The notes under the pieces: model-generated
Told to the model about the DNA's origin: nothing
The model's input: only the letters and a program-made list of their open reading frames with translations
The model's database searches: none
Source of the DNA: Qipengyuania psychrotolerans
GTDB lineage: Bacteria; Pseudomonadota; Alphaproteobacteria; Sphingomonadales; Sphingomonadaceae
Direction: 5' to 3'
Length of the DNA stretch: 64,000 nucleotides
Assembly: GCF_019711355.1 (NCBI RefSeq)
Contig: NZ_CP081297.1
Span: 434,001-498,000 of the forward strand
Shown: positions 54,333-63,567 of the stretch, piece after piece
How the letters are laid out: every line of letters begins with the position of its first letter
Numbering within the stretch: position 1 is the stretch's first letter
Position numbers and translations under genes: made by a program

Positions 54333-56036
54333 ATGCCGCCAAGCAGCATTCTATTCACGCTCGCATCCTGCGTGTTTTTCATGGGACTGGTGGGCTGGAT
54401 CAGCTGGTTCAAGACCCGCGGGACCGTGGACGACAAGGACGGCTATTTCCTCGCCGGGCGGGGGTTAGGGGCGACGTTTATTGCAGGGTCGCTGCTGCTG
54501 ACCAACCTGTCGGCCGAACAGCTGATCGGCCTGAACGGGTCTGCTTATGGACACAATATGTCCAGCATGGCCTGGGAGGTTACCGCTGCAGTGGCGACCA
54601 TCGCCATGGCACTGATTTTCCTTCCTAAATACCTGGCAGGGGCATTTACCACGCTGCCGCAATTCCTTGCCGACAGGTTCGATGAAGGGGTCAGGCGATT
54701 ATCGGTGATCCTGTTCATGCTCGGCTATGGCCTCGTGACGATCCCGTCTGTCCTTTATTCCGGCTCAATAGCCGTGATGCAGCTGTTCGACGTGCCGGCA
54801 CTGACCGGGCTCGATTATGTGCCCGCCCTGATTGCGACCGTTGTCATCATCGGCGTGACGGGTGCGATCTATGCAGTTCTTGGCGGTCTGAGAGCGGTTG
54901 CGATTTCGGACACGATCAACGGGATTGGCCTGTTGATCATCGGGATTCTTATCCCGGTACTTGGCCTGATCGCGCTTGGCGGCGGTGACTTTGCCGAAGG
55001 TCTCGGGCGGCTCACCAGCGATCATCCGGAAAAACTCGATGCCATCGGGTCCAGCACGGACCCGACGCCGTTCGGTACCCTCTTCACCGGCATGATCTTC
55101 GCCAATCTGTTTTATTGGTGCACCAACCAATATGTAATCCAGCGCACTCTGGGCGCGCGTTCTTTGGCGGAAGGACAGAAGGGCGTTCTCGCGTCCGGGT
55201 TTTTCAAGATCATGGTGCCCTTCATGATGATGATCCCGGGCGTCATCGCATATCACCTTTACGGTCCGGACTTTGCGACCATCGACCAGGCCTATCCGCG
55301 GCTCGTGAACGATCTGCTACCTGTCTACCTGTCTGGCTTCTTTCTCGCAGTGCTGCTGGGAGCCGTATTCAGCTCGTTCAATTCACTGCTCAACAGCGCG
55401 GCGACCTTGTTTGCGCTCGATGTCTACGCACCGACGCGCAAAGGTCCCGTCGATGACAAGACGCTGGTCCGTGTTGCCAAGATTGCCAGTGTCGCGATCG
55501 CCCTGTTCTCCTTCGCCGTCGCGCCGCTGTTGCATTTCGCCGAGGCCGGTTTGTGGCAGGTGATCCGTATCTTCACGGGCTTCTACAACATCCCGACGAT
55601 TGCCATCGTGATCGTGGGCCTTTTCACGCGGCGGGTGCCTGCCTTGGGCGCGAAGATCGCAATCCTTTTCCACGTCATCACATACGGCTTGCTACGCTTC
55701 GTGTTCGACGATGCGGTGACACTGCATTTCATCCATCAATACGCGCTGTTGTTCGCGGCAGAGATCGCGATCATGCTCGGCGTAGGATACTGGAAGCCGC
55801 TGAAGCAGGCATGGACTTTCACGGCCCGCGAGGAAGTGGATCTGACGGAATGGCGCTTTGCCAAGCCGCTGGCGATCACTCTCTTCTCCTGCGTGATCGC
55901 GCTTTACCTCTTGTTTTCGCCCTTGGCGCTGGCTTCGAGCGGCGGTTTCAGCGCGGTATTTTATTCGCTCTTGGCGGTGCTGGTCGCCGCAAACATCGCA
56001 ATGTGGGGCTTCGTGAGGATGCGCGCCTTCAGCTGA
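54333..56036 (+). CDS. Sodium/solute symporter (SSS/SLC5 family)
   Basis: A 567-residue membrane protein with about fourteen helices. Motifs include DGYFLAGRGLGATFIAGSLLLTNLSAEQLIGLNGSAY at the N-terminus, YVIQRTLGARSLAEGQKG and AVFSSFNSLLNSAATLFALDVY, typical of sodium-coupled sugar and related symporters (SglT-like). GGAGGG lies three bases before the ATG at 54333. Its stop overlaps by eight bases the convergent TauD-type gene, so substrate uptake and the oxidoreductase group are probably functionally linked. Substrate is probably a sugar or polyol, by context only. Confidence 0.93.
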   Translation: MPPSSILFTLASCVFFMGLVGWISWFKTRGTVDDKDGYFLAGRGLGATFIAGSLLLTNLSAEQLIGLNGSAYGHNMSSMAWEVTAAVATIAMALIFLPKYLAGAFTTLPQFLADRFDEGVRRLSVILFMLGYGLVTIPSVLYSGSIAVMQLFDVPALTGLDYVPALIATVVIIGVTGAIYAVLGGLRAVAISDTINGIGLLIIGILIPVLGLIALGGGDFAEGLGRLTSDHPEKLDAIGSSTDPTPFGTLFTGMIFANLFYWCTNQYVIQRTLGARSLAEGQKGVLASGFFKIMVPFMMMIPGVIAYHLYGPDFATIDQAYPRLVNDLLPVYLSGFFLAVLLGAVFSSFNSLLNSAATLFALDVYAPTRKGPVDDKTLVRVAKIASVAIALFSFAVAPLLHFAEAGLWQVIRIFTGFYNIPTIAIVIVGLFTRRVPALGAKIAILFHVITYGLLRFVFDDAVTLHFIHQYALLFAAEIAIMLGVGYWKPLKQAWTFTAREEVDLTEWRFAKPLAITLFSCVIALYLLFSPLALASSGGFSAVFYSLLAVLVAANIAMWGFVRMRAFS

Positions 56037-56937
56037 TGAGCGATGCAAGCACGCGGCGCTTTCCTTCGAAAGGGCGGCGCCCGTGCATGGCCAGGTAATT
56101 GTCGACCAAAGCCACGTCGCCTGCCTGCCAGGCCAGATCGCGGGTAAGTTCCTCGGCTGCGGCTATGGCCGGGGTCATGTCAGCCTGCGTTATGAGCGAG
56201 CCATCCCCGAAGACGACCGACTTGTCGGCTTCATTGCGCTCATCCGACCAGCCCCGAAATGCAGCGATAAGCTGATTGAAGAAGGTCTTGCGCCCGTCAG
56301 GAAGCTCGCGGATCGCCGGTAGAACCGGAGTCGTTGCGCGAAGGCTGTCGTCCTCTCGCCAATCCCATTCGTACCCCAGGTCACTCAGCCTTCTTTCCGC
56401 GCCGGCGCGATCCTTCACGCCCAGCGTGCTTCGCCAGCTTCGCCCCTGACCGGATGCAGCGTCGTCGTTGCCCGGCATGACATTGGTGTAGCGTACGCCG
56501 TGCTCGGCAAACCGCGCGACGATTTCGGGATGCTGCCGCGTCATACTCTCCAGCAACCAATCAGAACGGCACACGGGCGTTGCGCCTCCCTTCTCAGGAG
56601 CAATCTCGCAATAGAAGAACAATTTGGAGGGGTAGAGCGGTGTCTGCGCCATTTCGTGATGGAGGTGAATTTCGGTAGTCGGCGGCGCTTCATTGGCCGT
56701 GAAAACCCGTTCGGTTACGTTCACACGGACCGCATTCGAGAGGGACTCTTCGTAAGTGAAGCCCGGCTCGCCGTACCCCCTGACTGCCGCGTCAAACGCC
56801 TGCGCATCAGGTACATCGAACCCGCGAAACAACAGTGTTCCAGCGTCGGCCAAAGCCGCGTCGACTGCGGACTTGTTGGTGGACAGAAATTGCGCAAGAT
56901 CTCCGCCGCCTTCAATGATTGCCGGAAAGTCGCTCAT
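56029..56937 (-). CDS. TauD/TfdA-type Fe(II)/2-oxoglutarate dioxygenase
   Basis: A 302-residue dioxygenase. The metal-binding pattern H-x-(D/E)...H is visible as IHLHHEMAQTP (His and Glu) and the C-terminal AMHGRRPFEGKRR (His, then 2-oxoglutarate-binding Arg). The family is that of TauD/clavaminate synthase-like proteins. The frame runs to 57024, but ATG 56937 fits the family start. It is ten bases after the aldo/keto reductase stop and belongs to the same transcript. Substrate unknown. Confidence 0.88.
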   Translation of the reverse strand: MSDFPAIIEGGGDLAQFLSTNKSAVDAALADAGTLLFRGFDVPDAQAFDAAVRGYGEPGFTYEESLSNAVRVNVTERVFTANEAPPTTEIHLHHEMAQTPLYPSKLFFYCEIAPEKGGATPVCRSDWLLESMTRQHPEIVARFAEHGVRYTNVMPGNDDAASGQGRSWRSTLGVKDRAGAERRLSDLGYEWDWREDDSLRATTPVLPAIRELPDGRKTFFNQLIAAFRGWSDERNEADKSVVFGDGSLITQADMTPAIAAAEELTRDLAWQAGDVALVDNYLAMHGRRPFEGKRRVLASLIS

Positions 56938-56947
56938 ACGCTGGTAC

Positions 56948-57907
56948 TCAATCGTAGATGGGGTGGAACGTGTTGAAGGCCGCCTGTGCGAAGACGCCTG
57001 GGTCGTTGAAACGTCGCCCTGCATCGAGCGCGCTGATCGCTTCCATCTCGCCGCCGGTCAGCTCGAAATCCATGATGTCGAGATTCTCGCGCATCCTTTC
57101 AGGCTTCGACGTTTTGGGAATGATGGAGGTTCCGCGCTGGACTCCCCAGCGGAGCACGACCTGGGCAGGCGATTTGCCGTGTGCTTGCGCCGCCGTCTGG
57201 ACGACAGTTTCTGTCAGTACGCTATCGCCTGAACCAGCCATATCCAGCTCCACATAGGATAGTGCGCCCAGCGGAGAGAACGCTGTCACGTGTATCGCGT
57301 AATCATGTGCAAGCCGGACCAGCTTGTCCTGAATCAGATAGGGATGCGCCTCGATCTGCAACGTATGCGGTGCAATGCGCGCGTAGCTCATCAGGTCATG
57401 GACAAGCGCGGAATTGTAATTGCACACCCCGATGTGCCGGCAGAGGCCCTTGTCGGCCAGCGCTTCCATCGCGGCCCATGTCTCGTGAAGCGGCACCTTG
57501 GCACGGTGCATGCGCGGATTGTCTGCCGCCGGATCGTGGACCCACTCCGGCGGATAACGGGTTTCTATCGGCACGAATTCGAGCGCGATCGGGAAGTGGA
57601 TCAGATACAGATCTAAATAGTCGAGGCCCAGATCTTGCAGCGATTTGCGTATCCCAAGCTCGACATGCTGCGGAGCGTGGAAGGTGTTCCACAGCTTCGA
57701 CGTAATCCACAGATCTTCGCGGGTGACAATTCCATCAGCAATGGCGCGGACAACACCTTGGCCGATCTCTGCCTCGTTGCCGTAATCGCACGCGCAGTCG
57801 AGATGGCGATAGCCGGCCTTGATCGCTTCGTATGCGGTCTGCGCTGCGTCCTCACGCGCGACTTTCCAAAATCCGAAGCCGATCGGCGGAATGGCATTTA
57901 CTGTCAT
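56948..57907 (-). CDS. Aldo/keto reductase resembling eukaryotic xylose reductase (AKR2-like)
   Basis: A 319-residue NAD(P)H-dependent reductase. The catalytic tetrad is present (Asp37, Tyr42, Lys71 and His104 in HLDCACDYGNE, SKLW and YLIHFP). The sequence is close to yeast-type xylose reductases in the IHFPIALEFVPIETRYPP region, IEAHPYLIQDKLVRLAH, the cofactor motif IIPKTSKPERMREN, and the RFNDPG C-terminal region. Likely substrates are aldoses or their derivatives. The frame is open to 58036, but ATG 57907 overlaps the upstream dehydrogenase stop (ATGA). It may act with the Gfo/Idh and dioxygenase genes on one sugar-like substrate. Confidence 0.9.
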   Translation of the reverse strand: MTVNAIPPIGFGFWKVAREDAAQTAYEAIKAGYRHLDCACDYGNEAEIGQGVVRAIADGIVTREDLWITSKLWNTFHAPQHVELGIRKSLQDLGLDYLDLYLIHFPIALEFVPIETRYPPEWVHDPAADNPRMHRAKVPLHETWAAMEALADKGLCRHIGVCNYNSALVHDLMSYARIAPHTLQIEAHPYLIQDKLVRLAHDYAIHVTAFSPLGALSYVELDMAGSGDSVLTETVVQTAAQAHGKSPAQVVLRWGVQRGTSIIPKTSKPERMRENLDIMDFELTGGEMEAISALDAGRRFNDPGVFAQAAFNTFHPIYD

Positions 57908-58983
57908 TGATAGTCCTCGAAATCGAGCGAAACGGGCATGCCTGAAGCAATACTTTCCTGCGCGGCCAAGCCCATCTGCACCGATCGCAGTCCGTCGAGC
58001 GTACCGATAATCGGGTCGGTGCCCTGGACAAGGCATCGGTGAAATTCATGGAGCTGGAAATAGGTCGCGCCCCAATGATCGCCCGCTTGCAGTGCGGCGG
58101 GCGGAGTTGCGACTGGCTCTTCCACAGGCGCGCTGCTGCCTCGCGGAGACCAGATGACGCTGGCCCTCGGAATCGCGACCTCCAGCTTTCCCCGGGCGCC
58201 AAGCGCATAGATGTCTTCCTGCTGCTGGGACCCTTCGGCAAACATGCAAAGGTCGAGCATGGCCCGTGCGCCTCCCCTGAAGTCGGCAATGACAAATGCG
58301 TTGTCGAGGATGTCCGGGGTCTGACCATCGTAGCGTTCATCAAGGTGATTCACGTCCTGAGCGCCGCTGGCGAAAATCCGGACCGGTTCATCCTGCAAGA
58401 TCACTCTCATCAGGTCGAAGAAATGGCAGCATTTCTCGACCAGCGTTCCGCCGCTGTTGCGGTTGAACCGGTTCCAATCGCCGACTTTCTCCAGAAAGGG
58501 GAAGCGGTGCTCGCGGATGGCAACCATTTTTACCGGTCCGGTCTCACCACCATGCACGCGCTCGATAAAGCGGGCGACGGGAGGCATGTAGCGGTATTCG
58601 AGGCCGACCCAGATCGGAGCCGCATAGGATTGCGCCGCCTCATGCAGCGCACGGGCATCGCCAAGCTGAGTGCACATCGGCTTTTCGAGCAGAATTGCCG
58701 GGCCGCTTTCCATCACTTGCTGCACGACTTCGAAATGGGTGAAATTGGGGGAGGCGATGATCACCGCATCAGGCTTGGCCTCAGCCAGCATCTTGCCGGC
58801 GTCGGCAAAAAATGCAGGTTTCTGGCCCAGCTCCGCCGCAAGATTTTTCGCAGCCGCCCGAGAACCTTCGTCAGGATCGGCAATCGCCACCAGCTCGGCA
58901 CCGCCGATCAGAGCAATATTGCGCATGTGTTCGCGGCCCATCATCCCGCAGCCGAGAATCGCATATGTTTTTTTCGCGCTCAT
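57904..58983 (-). CDS. Gfo/Idh/MocA family oxidoreductase
   Basis: A 359-residue NAD(P)-dependent dehydrogenase of the glucose-fructose oxidoreductase/inositol dehydrogenase family. The Rossmann motif is YAILGCGMMGREHMRNIA; the catalytic lysine is in LLEKPMCT; and the dimer-forming domain contains GGTLVEKCCHFFDLMR. The frame is open to 59028, but the ATG at 58983 (MSAKKTYA) has AAAGGCAG upstream. It is the first gene of the three-gene operon, with an ATGA overlap to the aldo/keto reductase. Substrate is a sugar or cyclitol by family only. Confidence 0.93.
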   Translation of the reverse strand: MSAKKTYAILGCGMMGREHMRNIALIGGAELVAIADPDEGSRAAAKNLAAELGQKPAFFADAGKMLAEAKPDAVIIASPNFTHFEVVQQVMESGPAILLEKPMCTQLGDARALHEAAQSYAAPIWVGLEYRYMPPVARFIERVHGGETGPVKMVAIREHRFPFLEKVGDWNRFNRNSGGTLVEKCCHFFDLMRVILQDEPVRIFASGAQDVNHLDERYDGQTPDILDNAFVIADFRGGARAMLDLCMFAEGSQQQEDIYALGARGKLEVAIPRASVIWSPRGSSAPVEEPVATPPAALQAGDHWGATYFQLHEFHRCLVQGTDPIIGTLDGLRSVQMGLAAQESIASGMPVSLDFEDYQ

Positions 58984-59092
58984 CAACTGCCTTTGCCGCC
59001 GCTGCCATTGCTCTTCAACACAGAACACAGGCGTACGGAACCGTGCATCAGCAAGATTGCCGGCATAGGCGAGGCAGCGAAATCGGAAAAGA

Positions 59093-59167
59093 TGGTGGGC
59101 GCGGCAAGGATTGAACTTGCGACCCCACCCGTGTGAAGGGTGTGCTCTACCACTGAGCTACGCGCCC
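59093..59167 (-). tRNA. tRNA-Val (anticodon CAC), CCA encoded
   Basis: The minus strand folds into a full cloverleaf. The acceptor stem is GGGCGCG/CGCGCCC (59161-59167 with 59097-59103). The anticodon loop is TTCACAC, giving CAC between stems CACCC and GGGTG. The T arm contains GTTCAATCC. The 3' end reads ACCA, so CCA is encoded (59093-59095). It lies between the Gfo/Idh gene and sppA. Confidence 0.95.
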
Positions 59168-59254
59168 GTCCTGAGCGATTTCGATCGATAACCGAATGCT
59201 GGACAGGCGCGAGCCTCTACGCGGCTCATCATGCGTTTGCAAGCGAGCCGGGCG

Positions 59255-61132
59255 TCAGTTTGCGATCACCGCAGGTAGCCTTGCAAACCAGCCTTCGGCC
59301 AATGGCGAACTCTTCGAAGAAGTTTCCTGACGGGGGCAAGTGAGGCAGTATGCCTGAACGCCCTTGGCCGCCAGAAGACGCTGCGCGTCTGCAGCTACCG
59401 CCTCGAATGCATTCACTTCATTTTGAGCGAAAAGTGCGAAGACATCACGGCCCTGCGCCTCTTCCTCGCTGGCCAGCATCTGGCGAAGCAAGGTGTCGGC
59501 AGTGCTGGGCTTGGACCCCAGATAAGCGGCATGCCAGCCGCCGCTTTCAAGTTCGGCCTGCGCCGCGACCCACGCCAGCGCCTCTTCGATCCCGCCGTAC
59601 TCATCCACCAGCTGGAGCTGGCGAGCGGTGCCGCCATCCCATACCCGGCCCTGACCAACGGTATCGGCCTGCTCCATGGTCATGTTGCGGGCATTGGAAA
59701 CGCGGTTAAGAAAGTCCCGGTAGCCATCTTCGATCGAGGCTTGCAGGATCCGGTCAACCTCGGGCGTCAGGCCGCCGATCACATCAGGTTGTCCGGAAAG
59801 CGGACCGGTGCGCACTCCATCGCTGGTCACGCCGATGCCGGCGGCTGCGTCTTCGAATGTCGGCAGGACAGCGAAGATGCCGATTGAACCTGTAATCGTA
59901 TCTGGTTCTGCGAAGATGCGGTCGGCCGGCGTGGCAACCCAATAGCCGCCGCTTGCGGCCACATTGGCCATCGATACCGCGATGGGGATGCCGCGCGCCT
60001 TGTGCCGCAGGATCGCGTCACGGATTTCCTCGCTCGCCAAAACCGATCCGCCCGGGGAATCGACGCGAACCACCAACCCGGCAAAATCACTCTCCAGCGC
60101 TTCGTCGAGCAGGCCCGCGATGCGGGCACCGCCTGCAGTGCCCGGACCTGCTTCGCCATCGACGATTTCGCCGGCGATGGTCACCACGCCGATTGGCTTG
60201 CCGCCCGAAGGTGCCGGATTGTCTTTCAGCCAGGCGTTGTAATCGGTTGCGGGGAAGGCATTGGGCAGGGTGCTCCACTTGTCCTCCCCAACGAGTTCGA
60301 CAAGGCGCGCGTTGAATTCGTCACGCGTTCCCAGCTTGTCGACGAGACCGGCATCGAGCGCGGCCTTCGACAAGTCGCCTTGCGCTGCCTCGACCCAGGC
60401 TGCCGGGCTTTTTGTGACGAGATCGAGATCGGCGGACGGCCGTGCCTTCTTGACGTTGGCCTGCCACTCTTCCCAGAGCGCGCCGTAAAGTGCCTGAGCA
60501 TTTTCGCGTGCGGCATCGGACATGCCCGTTTCGGTATAGGGTTCGACCGCGCTCTTGTACTGGCCCACCTTGTAAACACGGGCGTTGACGTTCAGCTTTT
60601 CCAGCAGGCCCTTGTAATACAGGCGGTTTCCGCCCGGGCCGGTCACGATTGCACCGCCCAACGGGTTCAGCCAGACTTCGCTGGCGTGGGAGGCGAGAAA
60701 CACGCCGTCGTCGGCATAGGCTATGGCATAGGTGAGCACCGGCTTGTCCGCTGCACGGACCCGGTCCATCGCCTCGCCAATGTCCTGCAAGTGGACTTGT
60801 CCGGCACCGACAAATTTCTCGAGATCAAGGACAACCGCATCGATGCGCTCGTCACCGGCAGCAGCGTCGAGTGCCCGGACGACATCGCGGACCTGGTATT
60901 CACCCACCGGGGCCTGAGATGCGAGCAAGGCTTGGAGTGGGTCGATCCGGGAGCGTTCTTCGACAACGACACCGTCGAGTTCGAGGACGAGCGCTCCTTC
61001 ACGCACTTGTGCAGGGCTTGGCCGGGCGGTCAGAACCGCGAACAGCAATCCGAAGAACAGCAGCATGAACAGAAGGACGAGCCCGTCCTTCACGCCAACC
61101 AACAGTCGCCAAACCTTGCCCGCAAAATGCAT
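59255..61132 (-). CDS. sppA: Signal peptide peptidase SppA, 67 kDa type
   Basis: A 625-residue membrane-anchored serine protease with an N-terminal helix at about residues 17-37 (LVLLFMLLFFGLLFAVLTA). It has two S49 repeats. The catalytic lysine is in VGQYKSAVEPYTETGM and the nucleophilic Ser in ASGGYWVATPADRIFAEPDTITGSIGIF. It cleaves signal peptide remnants in the membrane. The 67 kDa length matches the double-repeat form. A tRNA-Val follows at its 3' side, on the same strand. The sequence starts MHFAGKVWR. Confidence 0.96.
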   Translation of the reverse strand: MHFAGKVWRLLVGVKDGLVLLFMLLFFGLLFAVLTARPSPAQVREGALVLELDGVVVEERSRIDPLQALLASQAPVGEYQVRDVVRALDAAAGDERIDAVVLDLEKFVGAGQVHLQDIGEAMDRVRAADKPVLTYAIAYADDGVFLASHASEVWLNPLGGAIVTGPGGNRLYYKGLLEKLNVNARVYKVGQYKSAVEPYTETGMSDAARENAQALYGALWEEWQANVKKARPSADLDLVTKSPAAWVEAAQGDLSKAALDAGLVDKLGTRDEFNARLVELVGEDKWSTLPNAFPATDYNAWLKDNPAPSGGKPIGVVTIAGEIVDGEAGPGTAGGARIAGLLDEALESDFAGLVVRVDSPGGSVLASEEIRDAILRHKARGIPIAVSMANVAASGGYWVATPADRIFAEPDTITGSIGIFAVLPTFEDAAAGIGVTSDGVRTGPLSGQPDVIGGLTPEVDRILQASIEDGYRDFLNRVSNARNMTMEQADTVGQGRVWDGGTARQLQLVDEYGGIEEALAWVAAQAELESGGWHAAYLGSKPSTADTLLRQMLASEEEAQGRDVFALFAQNEVNAFEAVAADAQRLLAAKGVQAYCLTCPRQETSSKSSPLAEGWFARLPAVIAN

Positions 61133-61246
61133 CGGAAAAAATCGCCTTCGAATATGAACTTTCCAGTGGTTTAGGCTAGGGATCGGCGGTGCGCCACCCG
61201 AATGTGCTTGAGGGTAGGATAGCTCTCGACTAAGGGCGTGGCTTTA

Positions 61247-62272
61247 ATGACATCTTCGCAAACAACGCCGCACGCAAGCCGCTATCCAGCGGGTGCGCAG
61301 GCCTTTCCGCATCGCGACTTGCTTGGCATTGGCCAGCTTGAGCGCCACGAGATCCTGTTCCTGCTCGACGAAGCGGAACAATGGGTTTCCCTGAACCGCC
61401 AGCCCAACAAGCATAGCGACCAACTGGCCGGCCTGACGATCATCAACGCCTTCTTCGAAAATTCGACGCGGACGCTGCTGAGTTTCGAAATTGCGGGCAA
61501 GCGGCTGGGCGCCGACGTAGTCAATATGCATGCCGCCCAGTCGAGCGTGAAGAAGGGCGAAACGCTCATCGACACTGCGATTACGCTCAATGCCATGCGC
61601 GCCGATGCGATTGTCATCCGCCATGGGTCGAGCGGGGCGACAGGACTGATCGCCGACAAGGTCGATTGCCCAGTCCTCAACGCAGGTGACGGCCAGCACG
61701 AACATCCCACTCAGGCACTGCTCGATGCATTGGCTCTGCGGCACGCCTTGCGTGAGCGTGGCGAGGCCGGGGACGACTTTACCGGCCTCACGATCACGAT
61801 TTGCGGAGACATCCTGCACAGCCGCGTCGCACGTTCGAACTTGCTGTGTCTTCAAGCGCTGGGCGCCACGATCCGCCTGTGTGCGCCGCCGGCATTGATG
61901 CCAGCGGGTATCGAAGGGATGGGCGCGCAAGTATTCAACGACTTCGACGCCGCGCTCGACGGGGCGGACGTGGTCATGATGTTGCGCCTCCAGAGCGAGC
62001 GGATGAGCGGACAGTTCATTCCATCGGCGCGCGAATATCACTACCTCTACGGGCTCACCAGCGCACGCCTTGAAAAGGCTCAGGAAGGGGCGCTGGTCAT
62101 GCACCCCGGACCAATGAATCGCGGGGTGGAAATCGATAGCGAAGTGGCCGATCTTCTCGACCGTTCAATCATAACCCAGCAGGTCGAGATGGGCGTTGCG
62201 ATCCGCATGGCCTGCCTCGATGTACTGACCCGCCGCGCTCGCGGAGTTGAAGGCTGGGGAGACACCGTATGA
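61247..62272 (+). CDS. pyrB: Aspartate carbamoyltransferase catalytic subunit
   Basis: Catalyses carbamoyl phosphate + aspartate to carbamoyl aspartate, the first committed pyrimidine step. Signatures are [13 protein letters not shown] (carbamoyl-phosphate site), [20 protein letters not shown] and [11 protein letters not shown]. No PyrI regulatory subunit is present; the following gene is a dihydroorotase-like protein. The ATG at 61247 has AAGGG about ten bases upstream. A GTG at 61238 is a possible alternative. It overlaps the next gene by ATGA. Confidence 0.95.
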   Translation: MTSSQTTPHASRYPAGAQAFPHRDLLGIGQLERHEILFLLDEAEQWVSLNRQPNKHSDQLAGLTIINAFFENSTRTLLSFEIAGKRLGADVVNMHAAQSSVKKGETLIDTAITLNAMRADAIVIRHGSSGATGLIADKVDCPVLNAGDGQHEHPTQALLDALALRHALRERGEAGDDFTGLTITICGDILHSRVARSNLLCLQALGATIRLCAPPALMPAGIEGMGAQVFNDFDAALDGADVVMMLRLQSERMSGQFIPSAREYHYLYGLTSARLEKAQEGALVMHPGPMNRGVEIDSEVADLLDRSIITQQVEMGVAIRMACLDVLTRRARGVEGWGDTV

Positions 62273-63501
62273 TCCAGTCCCGACCACTTACAATCATCGG
62301 CGGCAAGCTGGTCACTCCCGAGGGCATTACCGACGGCGGATTGCGGGCCGAAGGCGGCAAGATCACTGCTGTCGGCACAGTTGCACCGCAGGATGGCGAC
62401 GAAACACTCGATGCAAAAGGCAAGGTCATCGCGCCTGGTCTGGTGGACTTCGGAGTCTTCTCTGTCGACAAGCCAGCGTTCCATTTCGGCGGAATTACCC
62501 GCGCAGCATTGATGCCGGACCAATCGCCTCCGCTCGACCTGCCAAGCAGGGTGTCCTACATCGCGAAAAGCGGAAAGCCCGATCTGTGGGTGCATCCACT
62601 GGCTGCGGCGACGTGCGGGCTTGCTGGCGAAGAAATCGCGGAAATCGCTCTCATGCAGGAAGCTGGCGCACGCGGAATTGCCACCGGGCGTGGCTGGATT
62701 CCCAATTCCGGCGTCATGCTGCGGATGCTCCAATACGCAGCGATGCTCGGCTTGCCAGTTGTCGCCCATGCAGAAGACGCTGCATTGGTCGCGGGTGCAG
62801 TTGCGACTGCCGGCGAATATGCAACGCGCCGCGGGTTGCCGAGCGCTCCTGCTGAGGCGGAAGCCATCGCAATCGCGCGCGATCTGGCACTGGCCGAGAT
62901 GGCCGGTGCACACATCCATTTCAGGCAGGTGACAACGCGGGCAGGGCTGGAGCTGGTTCGACGCGCTAAACGGGATGGGCAGAAGGTCACTGCCGGGGTC
63001 ACGCCTGCGCACTTCACCTTGTCGGACCTCGCTACGGTGGATTTCCGCACATTCGCCAAGCTCTCACCCCCGCTTCGCAGTGAAGAGGACAGGGGAGCCG
63101 TGCGCGAAGCCATTGCCGACGGCACGATCGACATTATCGCCAGCGGTCATGATCCTCGGGGGCCAGAAGGCAAGCGTCTGCCTTTTTCCGATGCGGAACC
63201 GGGCATGTCGGGTGCGGAAACGCTGCTCGCCATGGTGCTGTCGCTCGTTCGCGACGAAGTGATCGACCTGGCGCGAGCTTTCGAACTGGTTGCGGCCAAT
63301 CCGGCTCGCTTGCTTGGGGTCGAGGCGGGACAACTCGCGCCGGGCTTTGAAGCGGACATCGCCTTGGTTGATGCCGAGCGGCCCTGGATTGTCCAGAGCG
63401 CCCGCATGGCAGCCAGCGCAGGCAACACGCCGTTCGACGGCCAACCGACACAGGGGCGTGTCACCGCACTGTGGAAGGGCGGAATCGCGATCGATCTCTG
63501 A
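62269..63501 (+). CDS. Dihydroorotase-like protein PyrC', probably inactive
   Basis: A 410-residue amidohydrolase-fold protein of the dihydroorotase family. The HxH metal motif expected after GLVD is replaced by [11 protein letters not shown]. The second metal His position reads HIHFRQVTT. The late Asp motif, TDHAPH in active enzymes, is [16 protein letters not shown] is kept. So most metal ligands are missing. Such paralogues (PyrC', as in Pseudomonas) are inactive and help PyrB assemble. The ATGA overlap with pyrB supports this. A true pyrC should lie elsewhere in the genome. Confidence 0.9.
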   Translation: MIQSRPLTIIGGKLVTPEGITDGGLRAEGGKITAVGTVAPQDGDETLDAKGKVIAPGLVDFGVFSVDKPAFHFGGITRAALMPDQSPPLDLPSRVSYIAKSGKPDLWVHPLAAATCGLAGEEIAEIALMQEAGARGIATGRGWIPNSGVMLRMLQYAAMLGLPVVAHAEDAALVAGAVATAGEYATRRGLPSAPAEAEAIAIARDLALAEMAGAHIHFRQVTTRAGLELVRRAKRDGQKVTAGVTPAHFTLSDLATVDFRTFAKLSPPLRSEEDRGAVREAIADGTIDIIASGHDPRGPEGKRLPFSDAEPGMSGAETLLAMVLSLVRDEVIDLARAFELVAANPARLLGVEAGQLAPGFEADIALVDAERPWIVQSARMAASAGNTPFDGQPTQGRVTALWKGGIAIDL

Positions 63502-63503
63502 CA

Positions 63504-63538
63504 AGAAAAACCCCTCCCGGATCAACTCCGGAAGGGGT
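63504..63538. terminator. Intrinsic terminator between pyrC' and the SPOR gene
   Basis: ACCCCT (63510-63515) pairs with AGGGGT (63533-63538), and CCGGA with TCCGG inside. On the minus strand the hairpin is followed by TTTTTCTTGT (63501-63510), a strong signal for the SPOR gene. It may also stop the pyrBC' transcript. Confidence 0.8.
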
Positions 63539-63567
63539 CTCAAGTCTTTGGTTTAGACCTTCGCGTC

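Noticed and set aside
59093..59167. tRNA-Val as an integration site for a mobile element
   Set aside because: No integrase gene, direct repeat of the tRNA 3' end or foreign-looking genes lie on either side.
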